Below, piece after piece: positions 24,121 to 34,950 of a stretch of 64,000 nucleotides of DNA (position 1 is its first letter; each line of letters starts with the position of its first letter). The notes under the pieces are model-generated. The model had not been told where the DNA came from. It did not search any database and saw only the letters and a program-made list of their open reading frames with translations. The stretch lies in assembly GCA_021234155.1 (NCBI GenBank), contig JAJEKV010000019.1, positions 19,529,359 to 19,593,358 on the forward strand. The letters are read 5' to 3'. The DNA is from Isoetes taiwanensis. Taxonomy: Eukaryota > Streptophyta > Lycopodiopsida > Isoetales > Isoetaceae. The translations under genes were made by a program, and so were the position numbers.

Positions 24121-26480
24121 AGATAGAACAAATCAAAGATAAGCATACCATTCCATTTGCTATAACATTAAGAGTATAGAAGGAAACACGCTTGTAATTA
24201 AGAGATGAAACCCACAAGCAAAAAATCCTTTGGCTATAAACTAAAAAACAAGGTTAAGCATGTAGACAAGAAAGGTCCCAAACAAATGTTTTAGGCCGCG
24301 TGGAAGGGCAATGTGATGAAATATCAATACTCTCCCTCACCAGCCGGACGACTTTGTACCTAACCCAAGCCCTAATTATAAATATTACCGAGGTCCAAAG
24401 TAGGCTGATGATTAACAAATTCAAAGAGGTCTCTCGCAGTTGCATAGAATATCTTACGTGAGGTGATCCTTCAAGGCCACAGCGCTTTGTGCTTAGTACA
24501 ATCCCAATAATTCCAAGTGCGACGGAAAGTGTCCGCCAGAATGTCAAGGCTGATCATAATGAGATGTTAACGACCCTAAAACCCTTTGATGTGGGGTCGT
24601 AAGGCTCTCCTTCATCCTCGCGCCCTCCTCTCTTCATAATCTTCGCCATCTTCATATTCTCCATTCTTCCTCATAGTCTTGTTCTCAGCGGCGCCTTCGC
24701 CCTCTTCCACTTTCTTTCCATTGTTCTCGTCCCTTCTTCTTCTCCTCTTCAGAAGAAGGCAAGAGAATGGATATATACAACAAAATGAATTATTCCTTAT
24801 ACTTCAAACTCTAGAAAGAGGATAAGTACTGCGTGAAAACAATTTGCTTATATTGAAAAGTGCATGAAAGATCAATGCAAGGTTATATATTTTCAGTAGC
24901 CAAAGGCTATACTCTACAATGCATGATATAAATAGCTAGAGCTAGGCCCTCACCCTAGTCCATCTGTAGTGAGGTGGTGGTGGCGACGCCGGGCGAATAA
25001 GGTGACCCCCGATTCAGAGTGGCCGCAAGAGAAGCACCGGGCGGATGGGCGCAAACAGTGGGGCTACCAAGCAGGAGCTTTATGCTCATCCGTGGTGTGC
25101 TATATCCTCGCCCAAGGCGCTTCAAGGCGGTCCCGACGCATCAACACATAAGTGAAGACGTGGTATGACAAACTCTTGTGTCCCGCCAGGGTGGATACAA
25201 AGCACCTGAGGCTCCACCACAATGCTCTCGCCGGCCAGCGTCGGCCACAAAAGAACTCCGCCCATGCCTAAAGGCCGGAGCAGGAAATGCTGTAAGATGG
25301 TTTCCCCGACGCTTTCCCCTCGGGAGTAACCGGCGGCTACTTCTAGGTCCAGTTAGGAACCTTTCCTCCTAAGCTCCTCCTTCCCTCCCTGCAATATACC
25401 TTCCCTCATCCGGAGAGGAATCTCACCATGCTGATACTTGGGACGCGTCGCGAAGGCCTTTCCCGGAGAAGGCCGATGGAGGAACTTGAAGTACAGATCC
25501 CTAAGCCCGAAGTGTCTCAGCCGCTCAATGGTTTGTCGGTTGAATCAAGCAAAATGGGCTGCATCAGAGGGAGATCCTACTCTGATGAGAAATCAATAAA
25601 AATCATCTATGCACATCACTAGCTCATAGAGAACTTGTGCTTTCTCCCGCCCTCGAAAGCCCGCCAAGATACCTGTGATGTCCATATAATATCATCTAGA
25701 GGAGGAACTCCGACTCCTCGTGATATATATAACTGGAATGACATTCAATCCAAGCAACGCCTCTCCCGGGCCCCGCTGCGGGCGCATTTCTTCGCCTAGT
25801 TATGCTTCCAGCGACCAAATCGCCCATTCCTTAATATGCTCATCTCCCCCATCTCATTCCACTCAGTGACCTTGCACTTCTCACCGCAAGATCTCATCCT
25901 CTTACATAACGGGTCCATGAGGATGGCCAAGGCAAAAGACACCTCAGGAGCTCCCTATCCCTCATGCATTTGACGCAGGGTGCCCTGCCCACGAGTTTGC
26001 CCCCGAAAGCACCTTGTAGCCACTCTTTCCCCTCCAAGCATACAAGTCCTTCACCACAGCTCAGCCAATATATAGTCAAGGGGGGTTCTCCCAGAGGGAT
26101 GGCAAAGAGGAAGCATCTCCTGGTGATAGAACCCAAGAAAAACCCTACATAATCAAATGTGGGTGGCTCGCATGTTGAGAGAGATGAGGCCTATGCTCGA
26201 GCAAGAAAGCCGTAGGAGATCAAAGTTGACTTGAGGGTCCTAATGTTCTCCATCTTACGCCATTCAAGCATGTTGATGGCGCCATTGGCACCTAAGGAAG
26301 AAGGGAGGAGGATAAACAAAAAACTAGAGTGAAATGAAACCCTAAAACTTTTTAAGTACCCTTTTGTACCTTTATGCTGAAGTCAGCATTGACATTTTTT
26401 TTTAAGGAATATTAAAACCTGCTTATTTAATCATAGATAGTTATGTCAGAATAAAGTGACATAAGAGGACAAAAGAAGAT
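24121..26480. other. Unassigned; possibly further internal DNA of copy B or later insertions
   Basis: No recognisable domain. Bases 24600-24770 are pyrimidine-rich on the plus strand; the minus strand would encode a K/E/R-rich low-complexity peptide. The 24254-24547 minus frame (97 codons) is hydrophobic but matches nothing I know. The reverse transcriptase expected between the integrase and the 5' LTR was not found, so pol is deleted or replaced here. Confidence 0.35.
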
Positions 26481-28338
26481 TTCTAATAAGATGTACAAAA
26501 TTTTACAATGACAATGCCCGGCGTTTACAGATGATCTCTCCCCCACTCCCCTGGGCAAGGGCTAAATCCTTGGTCATTATTGTGACTCTCTTTAGGTGGA
26601 TAGCGCAGCGATTTAAGGCCATCGAAGAGAACGATCAGGTAGGCTTCAACAAATTCCCCGAATCGCCAAAATTGCAAAGGTCTCTGAAGCGCAGGTCACT
26701 TTGAACTCCCGGGCTACCTCCTCACCAACCTCTCGAAGGGCAGCTTCCTTATTAATAGCTCCATGGTCTCTCGGGTACTTACAGATCTCCCGTGAAGGCT
26801 ACTCTGCCCTGGCCTGCTGCGGAGGCTTCCCTTGAAGCGGCAAATTTTGGAGGGGACCAGTTTCTAAGACCGCCTCGGCTCGCTGGGTAACTGGATGGGG
26901 TCAGGCGTTTCACTCCATTCCTCACACACCATCGAGCCGTGTGCTTGCTCAGGCTCCTAACAACCTTTTTAGTTTCTCTTTGTATTGGCCATTTAATTTG
27001 TGGGTCGTGGAATTTCTCTCAAGTTTTTTGCTAGGGCGCCGTCCTACCGGGACAAGGCCAATGTACTGGCTCCTTGCTCGCGGTTGGCCTCGGCCGCCGT
27101 TGTTGCTCTTGCTCGGGCCTTTCTTCCCGCTGTTCCCGCTGAGCCTTTTTGCTCGCTCCTCAGCCTCACGTCGCTACGTCGCTTCCACTGAGCAAACCGC
27201 CGAGCCAATTCTGGACAGCTCGCAATAGTAGTGGTCGTCGAGTTCATCAACTGACCGCTGTCGTGGGTAGTCCGCATCATATCCGGGATCTCGCCCGTAA
27301 AGTGCCGGAAGCCTCATGCCACTGGGTGATGGGGAAGCTCGAAGGCTCGCACTGATAATGGCCCTCCCATCCCCCGTATTCTTCCCATCACCACCCCGCC
27401 TGCGGTTCCGTCTCTTCATTCCGGTCAGCCTTCCCGTGCCACCGATACGGGGTTGTTCTCTTCTAATGGCCTCCCTCGCAATATTCTTCACACCTCACCA
27501 CTACGGTATACCTGGCCGTCGTTGGAGGTTGCTTACAAAAAATATGGGGTAAGGTATCCTAATGCCATTAAGCAAACGTACGCACTAACCATTAAGAAGG
27601 TTGTCGATCAGGCCAACAAGCCATGGCCATGCTGCCCAAGCAAAGGCATAGATCCGAGGTATCAGGAGACTAGGCAGGTCCAAGGTACTCTTTAGTGTTG
27701 GCCATGGTTGAGGCCAAGCGTTATGGAGGCAGAAAATAAGGTTGAGGAGGTTGTAGGCGCAAACAAGGCAAAGTGGCGCAGCCCAATCGTAAGTGGCTAT
27801 GGCGGTCGACATCGTAGGCGCTACGTACAAGACGCCAATCAAGAAAAAACGGCTTTTTAACTTTTAGTTTGGAAATTTTTTGTTAAAACTTAAAAAATAA
27901 AAAATTATATGACAGAAAGTACCACGCTGCTTATACCTGAGTGGCGCCAAGCCTGCTATAATGCTGCTTATCTGCACTCGAGTTTACTCAAAGCAGCAGC
28001 AAAGGCTACTGCTGGGTTTGGCCCCTCGACCTTCCTCGGGATGCCTGCTGGACGCACTCCCTAGAGTATTTGGAGTATGCCCACCTATTGGAGCAAGAAT
28101 CTCGGCCGATCCGGATCTATGTGGAGAAAAGTTATGGCTTACTCATAAACTTGCACTTCGGCTCCACTTCCCCACCTTAACCACCCTACTATGAACATAT
28201 CCCTCCACAACCAGGTCATCCTCCTACAACCAGCCAACTAAAATGTTAATTACGTGGTGGGACGCTCTATCCTAGGAAAATTTTCACCACCAACGAAGAA
28301 TGGCACAAAGTGCAACAATTTTGGTCCACCAAAATCAT
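26481..28338 (-). pseudogene. Probable 5' internal (gag/leader) region of gypsy copy B
   Basis: The position directly before the PBS and 5' LTR of a minus-strand element makes gag or leader the expected content. The minus frames 27491-27174 and 27280-27044 are arginine-rich (MKRRNRRRGG and KKAGRKARA-like composition), as gag nucleocapsid parts often are, but I see no CCHC zinc knuckle. Bases 28310-28340 (TTGGTCCACCAAAATCATGCTC) match the sequence just inside the copy C 5' LTR (57487-57507), which confirms that this end is internal leader. Confidence 0.4.
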
Positions 28339-28349
28339 GCTCGATACTC
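28339..28349 (-). other. Degenerate primer-binding site of copy B
   Basis: The plus strand reads GCTCGATACTC where the intact copy C has GCTCTGATACCA. It is the decayed initiator-tRNA-Met primer site next to the 5' LTR. Confidence 0.5.
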
Positions 28350-29886
28350 ACGGACGCCTAATCCATAATGCATGCTCCCATCGTATAGACATCTGACTCT
28401 CTCCCCTCCCACGCAAACTAAATCACCATGGCAAGGCCCTTAGCCACTTAGGATGGCCAAGTATCCTTAGGGACACTTTTGAGGTAAAGCCATTCATCCC
28501 CACGCCCCTCCTCGTGGGAAATCCTATACAACTGAAGCATACATATACTACAGTACAATCATAATGCGAAATAATATACCACCAATGAAGGGTGGCCCAT
28601 CCATCATCATCATGGAAAAGATAACCGGATTCATAACAAATACGAAATAACACAATAATAGTGGCACTACCTGGTGCTCGCATCTAAGGGATCAACCGAC
28701 GGCCAGGTCTCAAGATATCGCATCTGGCAGGCACAAGGCTGGTCAGTATAAAACAATGGCGAGGGTTGGTCCACTCCATCCGCCTCCTGCACATCTTTGC
28801 GGCTAAATCATGCTATGACATGCTTGTAGCCTCCGCAGACGCAATCCAAGCGCGGAATCACCTCCTTCGACTACTTCCCCGGTTACATCTCCCTAAACTG
28901 ATGGGGTAGTCCGGTACGCCTCTCCCCAGTATGACGGATCCTCGGGTGTACTTTAGAGAAATATGTGCCGCATCTTCTCACACCCCCCGTGATCCCGCAT
29001 TCCCACTTACTTCCCAAATCTAAAGGCCACTGGCCAACCCGCTCTCAGCCCAGAAGTCATAGCCCCCACCCTCCCTGTGGAGTGTCACTCCATACCCAAA
29101 ATTTCACACACAAGGACTACCTATAGGTCTTCGGTGACACTATAGGAGTCCCGTGAGTCACAGCAGACCCCACCCCCGCTTCACCCTCATACTCATTGTC
29201 CGGTGCTGAACCACATCATAGCATCCCTACCAAAGTTGGCTCTTTAAAAATGTGTCAGCAATATTGGGTATTAAGGGATCTAACTAGAGACATCTCTAAT
29301 CCTGCAGAAGCTTTTTAGGCCACTACCCCTTCCCTTAATTCCCAAAGACACCTTAAGAAGCGTAAAGAATCCAAATGCACTACCATCCATATGTATTCTA
29401 ACAATTCATAAAGAGAATTTAACCATTCCATGTGTACTCAAAGAAGTGTCACAGTGAAAGAAAACTCTATCTACCGACTCAACCAAAGGTCCTCGGCCGG
29501 AACCATGGTCATAAGTGCATCCATCTCTAAACTCGCAGGTAAGTATTGGCAAACAAGCTTAGGTCACGGGTCGCCCTCCTCCCCTCAATCCCAATTCGAA
29601 TTTGGGAGAGAAATGGGGTAGGACCCTCACATAAGGCCCAAAATGGTAAGTCCCTTCCGCCAATTCCATTTGAAGGCCAGTGGCACCCCCTTATTGGTGG
29701 ATAATTGTTAATTAGACCATAATGATTTAATTGCTAATTCGCCATTATAATTCATAATTATCCCTTGGCTTTCTTAACTAATAAAAACCGCTATGTGCAA
29801 CCCTTTACTTGGACCATCAATCCTATTGAGTCATGGTGACGGTCAAGTATGCACAATGATATCGCATAGATACCGAATCCGTCACA
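28350..29886 (-). mobile_element. Gypsy copy B, 5' LTR
   Basis: About 1.54 kb, matching the other LTRs along its length (ATAATGCGAAATAATATACC at 28559, GGGTGGCCCATCCATCATCA at 28591, TTGGGAGAGAAATGGGG near 29600). It ends with CCGTCACA at 29886. It is the 5' LTR because the primer-site remnant and leader lie at lower coordinates and the element reads minus. Confidence 0.8.
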
Positions 29887-30069
29887 TGATCCACGGTGGC
29901 GGTGGTTACCATTTGAGGGTACTTTGGGAAATGATGCTCACAAGATTCTTCTACTCTGCCAACTAATATGCACATTGCAACAAACGCGAACCCTCGATTG
30001 GCCATGGCAAATATGACGTCGAATTCTTTAACCCAAGTTATGAGCCATTTTGAGGTCCCAAATCCGCCC

Positions 30070-30490
30070 TAATGACTAAATATATTACATTGTTTTGCAA
30101 GTTGAAGATTTATACATCTAGTTGAAGACTTATACATCTAGCTTTATTATGTTGAGGAGCACCTATTTTATGGAAATACAGAAAACAAGTTGCCATTGCT
30201 TTGCCATCTATAGAGGCTGGCATGATGCAACCATAATTAATTGTAATCTCTTTAGCAAAGCATCATGTGTTTCATGTAAAGAAAAAACATGTTGAGTCCA
30301 GTTGAGAAAGAGAAGTGTACGATATACTTCATGAGCTTAGTTGAGAAAGAAAAGTGTGCAGTATACTTTTACATATATGCAAAAGATGTTTTAAGCAGTA
30401 TGTTTTTACAGATTTGAAAGGGCAGATGTTAGAAGTTGGAATGATCCATAAAAAGGTTAAAGCATATATAGATTCATATTGTTGAGATGT
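30070..30490 (+). repeat. Inverted-repeat arm 1 (partner 49500-49920)
   Basis: ACTAAATATATTACATTGTT, CTTATACATCTAG and TATGTTGAGGAGCACCTA recur as reverse complements at 49800-49910. GTTGAGAAAGAGAAGTGTAC-like sequence recurs at 49655-49700. By eye the pair is about 80-85% alike in the best parts, ends at GTTGAGATGTG (30490) and is 19 kb apart. The family is not identified. An internal duplication of about 50 bp (TAGTTGAGAAAGA...) lies at 30300-30370. Confidence 0.7.
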
Positions 30491-31084
30491 GACCATCTCT
30501 TGTTGATGCTTATGCAAAGTAGCAGTAAGAATATCAAAGTTTTGCTCCCATTCTTTTTGAAGTGATACAATTAAAGAGGCGTGACAAGGAAACATGCTTA
30601 CGCATACCAACATATGGGGTAGGATGAAAATGTGGCAAAGTAAAATGATGGGGCCTATTTGAAGTAATCTATTGTATGTGAAAGAAAGTTTTATTCGTTC
30701 CCATACTAAAAAATTGAGAATCTCAAAGTTGGTGTACACTATTGCATTGCAAATAATTCACCAGTATTTATGGGTATTTGCCCACCTTGTCTCCTTGACA
30801 GCTCACCTTGGCCCCATTCTTACGTCATCTTGTTCCAACACATCAACATCAACAATACTAGTAATATAATTGAGGACAAATTTTGAGGATAGATCTATAG
30901 CATATGGTCAGTTCGACGAACACAACCTTAATCAAGCGTCAATCAATCGAGCAGATAACACCATCCTAAATCCAATAGATAATTCTAGGTAGGTCCACAA
31001 ACCAACTTGGCCACGATAACATGACTCAAATAGAGGTCATTCATATAACTAATAATTTAAAAATCTCGAGCCAATGCTTGGAAA
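30491..31084. other. Intergenic, nothing recognised
   Basis: AT-rich DNA without a convincing frame. The minus frame 30739-30329 (136 codons) overlaps the repeat arm and has no known motif. Confidence 0.4.
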
Positions 31085-31385
31085 ATCATAGATTTGAGAA
31101 CTTCTATGTTGAGAGCTTATATATTTATCGTTTGGATTAAGTATGCATTAAGGAAAAATGATTGTATATGCCTACGATAGGATGAAACTAGATTTCAAAA
31201 CTCTTATATTAAGAGCTTATATATCATTTGGATCGAGTATGCAGCAAGGAGAAATGATTATATATGCCCTACAACAGGATGAATCATAGATTTGAGAACA
31301 ACTATGTTGAGAAGGAGAAGAAGCAATTTTAAAGTGATGCTTGTATAGTATCATTGGGTTGAGTATATAGTAAGAAAATTTGAAC
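31085..31385 (+). repeat. Three degenerate direct repeats of about 97 bp
   Basis: Units share AGATTTGAGAA, TATGTTGAGA, GAGCTTATATAT, TTTGGATNNAGTATGCA and AAGGAGAAATGATTATATATGCC. GAGCTTATATA occurs at about 31111 and 31208, giving a period near 97 bp. The third unit is the most decayed. Confidence 0.6.
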
Positions 31386-31666
31386 CCATTTTAATCCATC
31401 AATATGATACTCTCTGACTCTAACTTTGGATGATAGAATGTCGTGTTGCACCTGATGCCTAGTGTCCTACATGCCAAGTAGGTGAGAAGCAAAAATTAAT
31501 CCTTATAGAAAATAGAAAACCCCATCCCTTCTTTGACTAACCATTGTCCAAATCTTAATGCCCTGAACGATGTTGCAACCTTATTTGGAGACAAATGAAC
31601 AAATAAAAATGAACTCCTTTGTGAAGAGAAAAATATCTTGGCCCCATAGGATAGTGGCGGCTTACC

Positions 31667-31748
31667 TGACGTGTCCTACACGTCAGCACTTCTACGTTCT
31701 AAGTCCACGTGGTGTCCACGTAGGAGCAAATTGGATAAGAATCTACGT
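31667..31748 (+). promoter_or_regulatory. Cluster of six ACGT cores (ABRE/G-box-like), including an 8-3-8 palindrome
   Basis: TGACGTGT-CCT-ACACGTCA at 31667-31685 is a perfect inverted repeat with a 3-base centre. It is followed by ACGT at 31694, a CCACGTGG G-box around 31707, and further cores at 31718 and 31745. ACGT cores are the binding sites of plant bZIP factors of the ABF/AREB type (established for the family). The cluster lies just upstream of a TATA-like site and about 560 bases before the predicted start codon of the AIRP2-like gene. The founding member of that gene family acts in ABA signalling. ABA control of this copy is inference. Confidence 0.65.
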
Positions 31749-31756
31749 CCATTTTC

Positions 31757-31765
31757 TTAAATATC
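31757..31765 (+). promoter_or_regulatory. TATA-like site
   Basis: TTAAATATC lies 10-90 bases after the ACGT cluster. It would place transcription start near 31790, just before the possible 5' UTR exon. The match is imperfect. Confidence 0.35.
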
Positions 31766-31789
31766 TCCGAGAATTACCTGCACGGGCGT

Positions 31790-31848
31790 CCAACGAATAA
31801 GATGGAGCAGGCGTGGATTCCTCCGCATCCCAGCCGCTGATAGTGCGT
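31790..31848 (+). other. Possible 5' UTR exon with short upstream ORF
   Basis: Downstream of the TATA-like site, the sequence GTGCGT is followed at 31849 by GTAAGT, an optimal plant 5' splice site. A leader intron of roughly 450 bases up to the coding exon at 32309 is therefore plausible. An ATG at 31802 opens a 12-codon upstream ORF ending in TGA at about 31840. Whether these are transcribed cannot be seen from sequence. Confidence 0.35.
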
Positions 31849-32308
31849 GTAAGTTCATCCACTGTATCTTCCCACAGCAGTCTATTTTTGGGTCCCCAGG
31901 GCATTTTCTTTTCCTTCAAATTCTTAGGCCGACAGATGGCTATGGTGCTGCGGGGCTGGAATTTCCGCAAGACCTTCGTATGCTTCATATCAGCTAGGAA
32001 AATGGGTGAATTTGGTAATTTTTCCGACCTGCAGCCAAGAATCTGCTTCATTTGGGTATCTTGAAATTGCTTCTTATGCAAGCAAGAGTTTGTTGAGCGC
32101 GCATTTATTTTTGTTCACCAAGAGAAGTAATCTTTTGTTGGACATATTATTTAGTGGAGCGTTTCTTGTTGCAAACGGCGATCATGGCCGCCGGAGATAT
32201 CATGGGGGCCATATGAGGAACAATAGTGCTTTTGTCTGCTCTGTATAGTTCTGTATTTTCGATTGTTCTATTTTTCGGTTTTGTGAAAAAGGATATATAA
32301 AACGAAAC

Positions 32309-33804
32309 ATGTGTCTTGTTGTTTTGGGACACAAATCTTTCAAAGAGTCTCTGAAGTCTTTGGAGGCCGATATTCAGCATGCCAATACGCTGTAAGCTGT
32401 CTTCTTTCCCTTGTTATTCAGACTTCCTTTTTAACAATAAGATGGTAGTTGGAATCTAAGACTGCATACATTCTTTAACGTTGGGTTTAGCGTTGCATCA
32501 CAATATGTCTTAATTGAATGTATACGATGTCAATGTCTGGGTTCCTTGTAACATGTAGCTGTATGATATTTTGTCACTGTTAGTTTTTCATGAGAACTTA
32601 TTTATGTCATGCAGAGCTTTGGATTTTCCCAGGGATTATGATGGTGCTTGCATACAAATGAGATTATCCTACAGCCCAGCTGCACATTTCTTTCTTTTCT
32701 TATTTCAGTGGGCTGATTGCAGCCTCGCTGGTGCTCTGGGGTTGTTGCGGATACTGGTATACAAGGTACCAAATTGTTGTTTTTGGTTAAGTTTGATGGA
32801 TGTAGGAAAGTGTATTGGTTTCCTGATCAGAATCTACTAATCTACCCTAGGGCCATCTTTTTTTAGACAAAATGCAGCATTATGGACGGGCCTCTAAATT
32901 TTTTGATGGCACAGAACAACCCCATTCTATGTTAGAAACGATATCTTTGATGTCACAGATCAAAACCTATACCATTCTGTATTAAATGACATCAGCATGG
33001 TGCACCTGAGTTTCCCTTTATATGGGTTTCTTAATTTTGATTTATCTTAATTGATATTGTTGAAGGATAGAATTTCAGTGGAATGATTATGCATTTTGTC
33101 CATCGGTAGAAGTATATTATTGCTGTTTGTTGTGCAGGTGTTGAAGGATGGAACAACAACGATGTCTACATATGAGAGGAAAGCAAGTCTTCGAGAATTT
33201 TATGGTATCTAGCAGTTGTGCAGATTATCTGTAATTATGTATGGCTAGCGTAATATGTTAATCAACAATGGGATTCCTGCAGCCTACATCTACCCTTCAT
33301 TACAGCAACTTCCTGGAGGCATTACAGAGGTTGAACATGCTAGACAGCAGTCAATTTGTTTTGAAAGATACAAAAAAAAGGTGGAGGAAGAAAGGGCGCA
33401 TATGTCTGAGCCTGACCTAGAGAGGGAGCAAGAATGCAATATTTGTATGGAGATGGATGAGAAGATAGTTCTGCCCGGATGTGGCCATTCAATGTGTGTC
33501 AAATGCTACAGAGACTGGTATTTTGGAGTGCAATTCCTTTAATTTTATACACCTTTATGAGTGCCCAATGTCTCACTTAATCTTATAATGCAGGAATTCA
33601 AGATCGAAGTCGTGTCCATTTTGTCGTGACAGTTTAAAGCGTGTAAATTCTAGAGATTTGTGGATAATAACTGATACTGGTGATGTACAAGACATGGTAT
33701 CTTTTGCAAAGGACAATCTACAGCGGTTGTTCATGTACATAGACAAGTTGCCATTGCTTGTATCTGACAGTGTTCTTGCTGTCTATGATGCTCACCTCAG
33801 GTGA
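32309..33804 (+). CDS. RING-type E3 ubiquitin ligase, AIRP2-like, five exons
   Basis: Transfers ubiquitin from an E2 to target proteins. The founding member, Arabidopsis AIRP2, is a cytosolic positive regulator of ABA signalling. Exons: 32309-32391, 32615-32765, 33138-33204, 33283-33517, 33594-33804. All introns are GT-AG (223, 372, 78 and 76 bases) and the joined frame is open for 248 codons, close to the roughly 240 of the family. Family blocks in order: KSFKESLKSLEADIQHANTL (residues 9-28), DFPRDYDGACIQMRLSYSPAAH, AGALGLLRILVYK, TTTMSTYERKASLREFY, PSLQQLPGGIT. A C3HC4 RING follows at about 152-191 (CNIC, PGCGH, MCVKC, CPFC; all eight metal ligands present). The C-terminal block is FMYIDKLPLLVSDSVLAVYDAHLR, read as two parts FMYIDKLPLL and VSDSVLAVYDAHLR. 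The start MCLVVLGHKSF is the only in-frame ATG before the conserved block. It looks functional, an exception in this window. Confidence 0.88.
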
Positions 33805-34611
33805 TGCCACATTCCCACACTCAATTGCCCTGTTGTATTATAGTAGCTGGGGCTTGTTGGAAGTGATATCTTTTAAAGTGTAATAGCACTCACCCTTGTT
33901 TGGGTCTGAGAAATTGTAGTGTATATATTGTAAGTATAGTAGGCGATGATTGTAAATGCCATCCTACTATTACTAAGTCAAGCAAAAGATGCTTGTGGTA
34001 TTTGGCTCGCAATTTCAGGTGGTATATTTAAGTTATATGTGAATCCAGAAACATTGGCATTGGCATATAATGTTTACTGATCCGAAGATATGGAATTCAA
34101 TGTTCTGCTGGATGCGTACAAATAGTAGTATATGTTGACATGAAATATTGCTTGGTCGAGCAAACATAATTTGGTATGCTAAGAAGAGTGGCTTGTCATT
34201 TTGAAGTTATTCTGCTTGGCACTTATTTTTGGTAGTGCATCAAACTGAATCAATGTAGAGAATGGGGGAAACCCCTTCGCTGGGGCAGCATGCAGCAATG
34301 GCTTCCACCATTCCATTCAGCAACGTCAAGAAAAGACTTAATATGGCTTATTGGATTTTATGGGTTTTTAAGGCAGCTTTTCATTCTGATCAAGAATGGA
34401 AAATGAATTTTGCAAGAACTCAGACTTTTCTTATGGTTCAGACAAATCCTTGGACTAAAACCAGAAATTAATGCCTTTGGGATCGTCGTTGCTGTAACAG
34501 CCTGAGTTATGGTGACTTTTATCACAGCCATACATACATTGCAGCTATATGCTGGGTTCACACGGACGAACTGCAAAGGGCTGGCTTAAAAGCTGCTGAA
34601 CTTGGGCTGAG
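33805..34611. other. 3' flank of the RING gene
   Basis: Presumed 3' UTR and downstream DNA. I see no canonical AATAAA close to the stop and no other gene. The short frame 34262-34471 (plus) has no recognisable motif. Confidence 0.4.
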
Positions 34612-34690
34612 GCAAAAATTTTCAGCCCCGTTTTGGAAAATCAGTTTTGGAAGAGGCAAAAATTTTCAGCCCCGTTTTGGAAAATCAGCC
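34612..34690 (+). repeat. Tandem duplication of about 43 bp
   Basis: GAGGCAAAAATTTTCAGCCC...GGAAAATCAG occurs twice in a row with near-perfect identity, so this is a recent local duplication. Confidence 0.85.
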
Positions 34691-34780
34691 CTCGCAAGAT
34701 CCACTCTATGAGCTGATGTAGTGTTGAATTTTTATCAGTGGCCGACTCGCTATAGGAACTCAAAGATGGCTGGCCTTCTT

Positions 34781-34950
34781 TCCATGTGAACCACCCAATA
34801 ATCTGATGATTCAGAGCTGGGAGAGCAATGGTCTTTTAAGTTGCTATTTGGGTTCTCCTTCTCTTCTCCATGTGAACCACTTAATAATCTGATGATTCAG
34901 AGCTGGGAGAGCAATGGTCTTTTAAGTTGCTATTTGGGTTCTTTTAGTTA
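34781..34950 (+). repeat. Tandem duplication of 86 bp
   Basis: TCCATGTGAACCAC followed by AATAATCTGATGATTCAGAG and GCAATGGTCTTTTAAGTTGC starts at 34781 and again at 34867 with only a few differences. It is a second recent duplication just downstream of the RING gene. Confidence 0.85.

Noticed and set aside
30329..30739. 136-codon minus-strand frame
   Set aside because: It overlaps an identified dispersed repeat arm and carries no motif.
31743..32081. 112-codon minus-strand frame upstream of the RING gene
   Set aside because: It lies in the presumed leader of the plus-strand gene, has no known domain, and overlaps an equally long plus frame.
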